Shown piece by piece: positions 57,701-64,000 of a DNA stretch of 64,000 nt. Under the pieces are notes generated by a model that did no database searches, had not been told where the DNA came from, and worked only from the letters and a program-made list of their open reading frames with translations. The translations under genes were made by a program, and so were the position numbers. Every line of letters starts with the position of its first letter. The stretch's first letter is position 1. This stretch comes from Syngnathus acus (lineage: Eukaryota > Chordata > Actinopteri > Syngnathiformes > Syngnathidae). The stretch covers positions 14,313,976 to 14,377,975 of the forward strand of contig NC_051089.1 of the NCBI RefSeq assembly GCF_901709675.1. Direction: 5' to 3'.

Positions 57701-59630
57701 ACTTGTCGCTCCTCCTCTCTCTTCCACTCCACAGCCTACCCACATTAACTCTCCAGCCCATTCAGCTGTGATTAGAAAAGCCTCTCAGCTCCAGAGTTTA
57801 AAATCATTTGACCATAATGAATTCCAATCACTCCTTTCTTCTGCCCTCTGCTCCCACTTGTGGTTGAGGACCTATAACAAGGAGTAAAATGGAGAGTCAG
57901 AGTGTAAGGCTGTCAGACAAAAGTGTAGTTTAAGAAGATTTGATCAGGAATTAAAACAGGAATATGTTGTCATTTGACATGATAAAAAATGCTCCTCGAA
58001 TTTCAAAATTGACTCCTCACATGAAGTCATTACTCCTCAAAGGAAAAAAAAAATTTTTGAATCTTGGTCTCTGCTTAAGCCCACGCCCTACCCTGCCGAA
58101 AAGGCACTGTATTGTTTTTGTTGTGCATATTTTGTTAGCGCGTTAGCAAAGAGCAATGGGCCTCCTTGTTCTTTTGCATGGCTCCTTCATCACAGTGTAG
58201 CGGTGATGCTGCTAGACAGTGCTGCGTTGATGACCTTTCCCCATTGCCATGGCATGCTCCCATCTCCCTGTGGCCAGCAGCACCCCTGTCACCTATAATC
58301 AGCGCCGCACTTTGACCACCGAGCTGTTCTCGGAGTCTTACCAGTCGACACCAAAACACACGTGCAGGTTCTTCCATCTTCACCTACATTTGTACCTCTC
58401 CTTGTGGTTTACAATAACACAAAGGGAAATTTAAAATTTAGCATTCCAGCTCTGGAGATCATGAAGAATAAAAGCCGTGCTAAGTCTTTTTTTCTACATA
58501 CTGTCACGTCAAAAAACGACTGAAATCCTTCCTTGTTTCTTTTAGCCTGCACTGGAAGCATTTATTTCAAAAGATGTCTGTTTTTATTTTGCTCTGCGCT
58601 GTTTGCTCAGGTTTGCCCGAGCTTTGAAATGGGCCTGGTGACACTTTGACCGGACTCAATCGTTGGTACAGCGATGACTCTGGATTTCCAGGCTAGGTCT
58701 AACGGATACTAACACGTACGTTTACACATCCACACACTATACACACGCCATACAAGGAGGATTACGGGGGATATTGAGTCATGTATGTATATGGCTTCTT
58801 GATCTGAGCACAGTGACCGATGTCAAACTGAATGTGTGCATTGAGGTTATGTGCGTGTTTGTGATGTCTGACCGAGTCTGACAGTCCAACTCGCATCCTC
58901 CAGGGGGAAGTTTGTTAGTGACGGAAGTTTGTTAGTGACGAGTGACGACATGAATAAAAGGCACGCACGCACGCATGCACACACACACACTGCTTTGCTC
59001 GTGCAAAGAAAGTAAATGCACTTGTACAAAAAGAAATGAAGCATGCTGCGTGCTGTGGAAGTTCAAGTGGGGATAAAATGAGCCGTGTTAATCAAATTAT
59101 TCTCGATGATGAAGCTTTTTAAAATGTAATGGCCGAGGCCTGTGGGTGTTTTAGGGTCATATACTGTAACATATATGCTTCTCTGCTACAGTCTGCCTAC
59201 CATCTTTCTTTTTGAACTTCTTTCTAATTTTATGAGAATCTTTTTATCCAGTCTCTGAGCTCACATTTCTTTAGAAGTGTAGATAATTGTTCATTTAGTT
59301 GTAGACAGAAATGTCTTTGTTCTCCTCTCGAGACAGCTACAGTAGAAAATGTAGCGCCAAGACTATGTGGGTGTGTTTCTAGCAATGTTTGTGACTAAAG
59401 ATTTGCCTGGTACATAAGCCACTAAGAGACTAGATGAAAATATTTGCCAATATTGGGTGGTGGAGTTTAATTCACAAAGTTGGCATTAATGTTTTAATAA
59501 GGAGTTTATTGGTGTAATAGTAGGCTTAATCAGGTTAAATGTTAAATGCTGTATTGGGGTTTCAGCAAACTGTTCCGGGGGAGTTGCAATTGTGTTCATA
59601 AGAGGGCTGCAGAATGAATATAAATGAATT
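54746..59630. other. gene-desert DNA, with constrained-looking patches
   Basis: No exon recognised. 55,040-55,240, 55,840-56,340, 57,590-57,880 and 58,140-58,360 are balanced and repeat-poor. A CA/CGCA microsatellite lies at about 58,962-58,990. Confidence 0.35.
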
Positions 59631-59650
59631 TCTTATTCATTGAAATACTA

Positions 59651-60010
59651 CCCATCCATTTTCTGAACCGCTCAGTCCCCACGGGGGTCGCAGGAGTGCT
59701 GGAGCCTATCCCAGCCGTCATCGGGCAGTAGGCGGGGGACACCCTGAACCGGTTGCCAGCCGATCGCAGGGCACACAGAGACAAACAACCATTTGCACTC
59801 GCACTCACACCTAGGGACAATTTGGAGTCTTCAATCGGCCTACCAAGCATGTTTTTCGGGATGTGGGAGGAAACCGGAGTGCCCGGAGAAAACCCACGCG
59901 GGCCCGGGGAGAACATGCAAACTCCACACAGGGAGGGCCGGAGGTGGAATCGAACCCGCACCCTCCTAACTGTGAGGCGGACGTGCTACCCAGTGCGCCA
60001 CCGAGCCGCC
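59651..60010 (-). mobile_element. tRNA-derived SINE, copy C, with 14-bp target duplication
   Basis: Complete minus-strand copy: inverted box B GGAATCGAACC (59946-59956), inverted box A CCAGTGCGCCA (59990-60000), and tail start CCATCCATTTTCTGAACC. Exact direct repeats TCATTGAAATACTA flank it (59637-59650 and 60011-60024), proving retroposition. The tail is short here. Confidence 0.95.
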
Positions 60011-60251
60011 TCATTGAAATACTATGAATACAAAATTTAATGTCGTCATTGGAGCTACAGTAAATCTGCAAATGTTGTTTTTAAGTACTCAACCAATTTC
60101 AACATTCAGCTCGTAACCCTGAACTGCTAATCAATGATCATTTTGCTGGATGATTACACACCATTATTTTCGACTTGTTACACAGAAACAGAGGATGGGT
60201 ATTTGATTTTAGTTGTGGAACTGTGTCTAGAAGCCTGCATGGACGTGTATG

Positions 60252-60252
<1 letters not shown>

Positions 60253-60321
<69 letters not shown>

Positions 60322-60354
60322 AGAGAGAGAGAGAGTAAGAGAGAGAGAGAGAGA
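60253..60354. repeat. (CT)n followed by (GA)n, hairpin-forming
   Basis: About 33 CT units (to 60319), immediately followed by (AG)n broken once by TAAG. The two halves are complementary and could fold into a stem. Confidence 0.95.
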
Positions 60355-60359
60355 ATCAT

Positions 60360-61970
60360 TGGTTGCTTGGCAGCAGTGGTGCTGGCTTCATTAACCTCCT
60401 AATGACAGGCTGATGGAGGTGCCTTAAGAGGCACTCTTGTCTCTCCCTCTTTTTCTCATCCTTTATCTTCAAGACACATCTCCAACTGATTGCCATTTCT
60501 CAGTGCAATACCAATAACACGAAGAGAAAAAATCCATCTATCCATTTGTTATCCTGCTTATTCTTTGCAGGAGTCAATTCCAGCAAGCAAGACGCAGCAC
60601 CCTTGATGGAAAACCAGTCAATCACAACAATTGATAGGGCATGGATGAAAGCGTTTAGTGCAAATAAACTTGACTGACGTGCATGTAGTGCCAAACTCAA
60701 CCCATTAGAACATCTTTGATATGAATTAGATCAAAAACTGAGAGCCAGTCACAAATGTACTATGGATGAATGGATGATATAGACACACATGACTTGACTT
60801 GACTTGATTTTCTGTAATGCAATTAAAAAAAAAAAACATGTCATACATTCTGGATTCATTACAAATCAACTGAAATATTGCAATCCTTTTATTAATTTAT
60901 TTTTTGTTTTTTAATTGCATTACAGAAAATAAAGAACTTTATCACAATATTCTAATTTTCTGAGACAGTCCTGTAACCCTAACCCTAATAAACTAAAGAC
61001 ATTTTACACGCAATTTATTTTACTCAAGTTGTATGAGGTTAGTGAGTTCATAAATGTAGAAGTCCAAATTGAAAAGAATGCTAATAATGTCTATCTTAGA
61101 CAATAGTCATCTTGCTAGGATATGGTGAGTTGCTAGCCGAGGAAGAAGTGATATCCTCTGTATACCTAATGTGAAAAATGTTTCAGGTACATGTTTGTAT
61201 TGACTGTAGGAAACCAAATAATAATCCATCCATCCATTTTCCGTACCGCTTTTCCCCACGGGGGTCGCGGTTCCTATGAAACTAGTCTGCATTGTCGCCA
61301 TAATGCCAAATGCCTTCCTTTTAATATTTTGCGCCTTCTGACTGTGCTCAGAAGCCCATTTATTTCTGCCCGCTTTCTTCTCCACGTGCAAACACAATGG
61401 ATTGTGTTTGTAACCATTCACCCACACTCATCTGTGTGATATGCAATTCTTCCCTCTTGTTATCTTAGCCTAGCTGCCTCCTCTCATTCCATTAGTAAGG
61501 GATTTTCAGAGTCCTGGAAGCAAAAGCCCATTTTCATTTTCCCTCACTGGCTTCATCAACGGGATTCAGGCAAACAGCCTGGAGCTAATGTTTTTAATTC
61601 AATTCCGCCAATCCATAGTCAAGCACCCATAAAGACTCAAATGAGGAGGGGTGTTATGATGCATGTGTATGCATCCATGCAAGATTGTCTTTAACCTCAG
61701 GGTTCACATCTGCCACCCCATGATAAGAGCAACCGAATATCACACCATGGTCTGTTACAACCCACCAATCAAAACCACAAGTACATACAGTACTTATACG
61801 ACCACGGTGGTTGAGAAAAAAAACAAAATATGCCTCATTTCTTCTACCAAGGAGGTTATGTTTTCGTTGGTGTGGGTTGATTTCTTTGTTGTGTGCAATT
61901 TCTCCCAATGGAGCTAAGCACTGCCCCATGCTGGCAGCGGCATGATGCTTTCTTGGCTCGCCATGAAATG
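60360..61970. other. intergenic DNA with SINE relics
   Basis: No exon. Minus-strand SINE relics at about 60,536-60,640 and 61,226-61,272 (CATCCATCCATTTTCCGTAC ... CACGGGGGTCGCGG). 61,280-61,640 is balanced and repeat-poor. Confidence 0.4.
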
Positions 61971-61972
61971 AG

Positions 61973-62036
61973 CCGTGATTGGTTGTTACCTGAGCCTTAA
62001 GCACATGTGATGTCATTTTCAGCGGACAGCAAGTGG
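61973..62036. mobile_element. half arm of the foldback element family
   Basis: CCGTGATTGGTTGTTACCTG ... GTGATGTCATTTTCAGCGG then ACAGCAAGTGG, matching the right arm of the element at 44,294. The left arm is missing. Confidence 0.65.
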
Positions 62037-62059
62037 AAAAAAAAAAAAAGTATGAATTG

Positions 62060-64000
62060 TACATGGGAAACTAATGAAGTTATCAAATTAATAATAGAAA
62101 CAATATTAACTTTTTATTGCTCAATAATATCTTCAAGATTTTTTTCAGACTTGGAGTTATCCTGTTTACATTATTCAAGGTTAGAAGTCCTTCATGAGAA
62201 AAATGAAATGTTTCGGGACCTTGCTGGGGGCTGTCAGTCGCACAGAGCTATCAGGAAGACGTAAACATCAAGAAAAGGATGCATGCCAAGGGCTACATTA
62301 GTGGAATAAATAAACTCGTGTGTATGGTTGAATTATGCTCCTGAGTGCTCCATGCTATAAGAACTCATTATAAAGATGCAAAACATTATAATAGTATATA
62401 CTGAATAATCAAGTAGACAAGAATATAGAGCAGACTTGAGGGGTGAAAAAAAAGGAAACAGTAGCGAAAATATAGTATTAAAAAGCAACACAAGAGCAAA
62501 AATTGAGAGTGAGTAAATGTGTAAGCAGCCAAACAGAAATGTAGCCTCCATGACATTGTGTGCGACACTATGTTGTGACACCCCCCTCCACGCATACACA
62601 CACACCTTAGAGAACAAACACACTCTCTGTCAGCCCAGATGACTATCATTACCCAGCTAAATACATCTGGCCTTGGGAGCAGGACACACTCCCATGGCTT
62701 CCCTCTGTGATGATGAGATTTTTTTTTTCCACAAACCTTTTTCACGCTCTACCTCCTGCCTATTACTCCCCCACCCCTATGCATGCACACACAAATACAT
62801 GGCACACAGACAGACAGAAATAAAGGTGGACAGCTCGGCGTAGTGTTCCCCCTCTTCTGAAGGCTAATTATTTCAGCAGACCCAAAAACAATATTCTCTG
62901 CTGAACACACTCATGGAAATGCACTTGTGCTAGCTCGCTCTTTTTACTACCTTTATATTGATTGTTTTCTTTGACAGTCTATCTCTCTGAGTGTCTGCTC
63001 CACAGTTTAGTGCCCCATACATCACCACTTATGGATTTAAAAAATTGCTGCAGGCAACGAGACAGATGTGTGCAACAAAAAAAAAAAACATTTTGCCTGC
63101 ACGACTTCTAATGACACAATGAAATGACACCCGCTATTCAGGGACAAGCATTTAAATTATATACCTAGTAGACATTGACACGGATATAATTCTAACCCTT
63201 TTACTCAACCTAGTTTTACTGCGTTTCAGTATTTCATGTCGTATGTGAAGAGAATTAAAAATATAGCATGGATACAGGACATAGAATGGGCAATTCTGAA
63301 AGAGCACTACGTCTCATAACTGGTCAACGAGATGGAGGTAAATCACATGCCCCAGCCACCACTGTATTCAACAATTTCAATCTTGTGTGATTAGATGTAG
63401 TACTTTAGGTATGAATTATATTTCTAAAGAAATTTTAAAAAGATTAACAAACGAATGAACCAGATTCAAGAAATATAAAAAAACAAAATACATAATTCAT
63501 GGAAAAGAGGAGACGAGACAAAAAAGGGAATAAAAACAACATCCTAGCCTAGGAGTGAGCGGGACGGCTGTTGAGGTCATGAGAAGTGACTGGGAGGTCA
63601 ACTTTGTGAAATATTTTTGTGCATTCATTGCAACGCTCCCAGTGTGAAGACCAAAGAACCATTGTTATTGAGGACACTATAGTATGGTAGGACACTCGCC
63701 TACCAACTTGCAGTATCAATGCAAACTTTTGGAAAAGAAACACCTTGAGCATTTATGTGGGAATAAAAGTGATCGCAGACTGGACATTTAAGACTTTTGA
63801 CTGACAGAGAATTTACAATGATTTGTTTTTTGTTTTCTTTTTGAAGGGCCCAATTTATTTTCTTGAATTGTTCAAATTTTGAGACTGGACATTCAAGACT
63901 TTTGCCTGACAGAGAAATTACAATGACTTGTATTTTTTTATTTTTTTATTTAAAGGCCCAATTTAGTATTTACTTGAATTGTTCACATTTAGTTGTGCTA
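62060..64000. other. intergenic DNA to window end
   Basis: No coding exon recognised. Near the end, a short direct repeat: GACTGGACATTTAAGACTTT (63778) and GACTGGACATTCAAGACTTT (63882), each followed by related sequence, giving a ~105-bp tandem duplication. Confidence 0.5.

Noticed and set aside
60134-60402. Ser/Leu-rich frames
   Set aside because: Translations of the CT array.
60968-60990. Telomere-like CCTAACCCTAA
   Set aside because: Only about two units; too short for an interstitial telomeric array.

Overview
This window is vertebrate nuclear DNA from a ray-finned (teleost) fish. The evidence is intron-containing genes with GT-AG splice sites, protein sequences that align along their length with vertebrate PAQR5 and KIF23, and a dense load of typical fish repeats: a tRNA-derived SINE with GGAT tails, hAT and Tc1/mariner-type miniature elements, a LINE reverse-transcriptase remnant and many microsatellites. 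The near-identical SINE copies make me think of pipefish or seahorse relatives, but that is a guess from memory.

Layout. Positions 1-7,935 hold no coding exon that I can recognise; they contain AT-rich DNA, one candidate conserved non-coding block, and two hAT-type elements with target-site duplications. Positions 8,022-13,740 hold a complete seven-exon paqr5 gene (membrane progestin receptor gamma, 336 aa, + strand) with a TATA-like box just upstream. Only about 970 bp separate its stop from the start codon of kif23 (14,711-24,995, + strand), a complete 23-exon gene for the mitotic kinesin-6 MKLP1/CHO1 (967 aa predicted). The 5' flank of kif23 carries CCAAT and CHR-like (TTTGAA) motifs, as expected for a G2/M-regulated gene. 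The paqr5-kif23 adjacency matches the human 15q23 order (PAQR5-KIF23), so the linkage is ancient.

From 25,000 to 64,000 I see no protein-coding exon. In human a gene-poor interval follows KIF23 before TLE3, so this may be the matching desert; that is inference. It holds stretches of balanced, homeodomain-site-rich sequence that look like candidate enhancers (conservation cannot be tested here) and a well-preserved set of transposons. These include three near-complete copies of one SINE, two with unambiguous 12- and 14-bp target-site duplications and one nested in an older repeat; a decayed Tc1-like transposase; foldback elements, one with TTAA target sites; and a LINE fragment abutting a GTAG microsatellite.

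The two genes do unrelated jobs: steroid signalling at the membrane, and central-spindle assembly in cytokinesis. Nothing bacterial, viral or CRISPR-like was seen. The most informative points are the recovery of the diverged kif23 C-terminal exons, where a 41-nt exon joins in frame to a 16-nt exon restoring a KRRKP terminus; the in-frame CHO1-type cassette exon; and the dated-by-structure transposon insertions.
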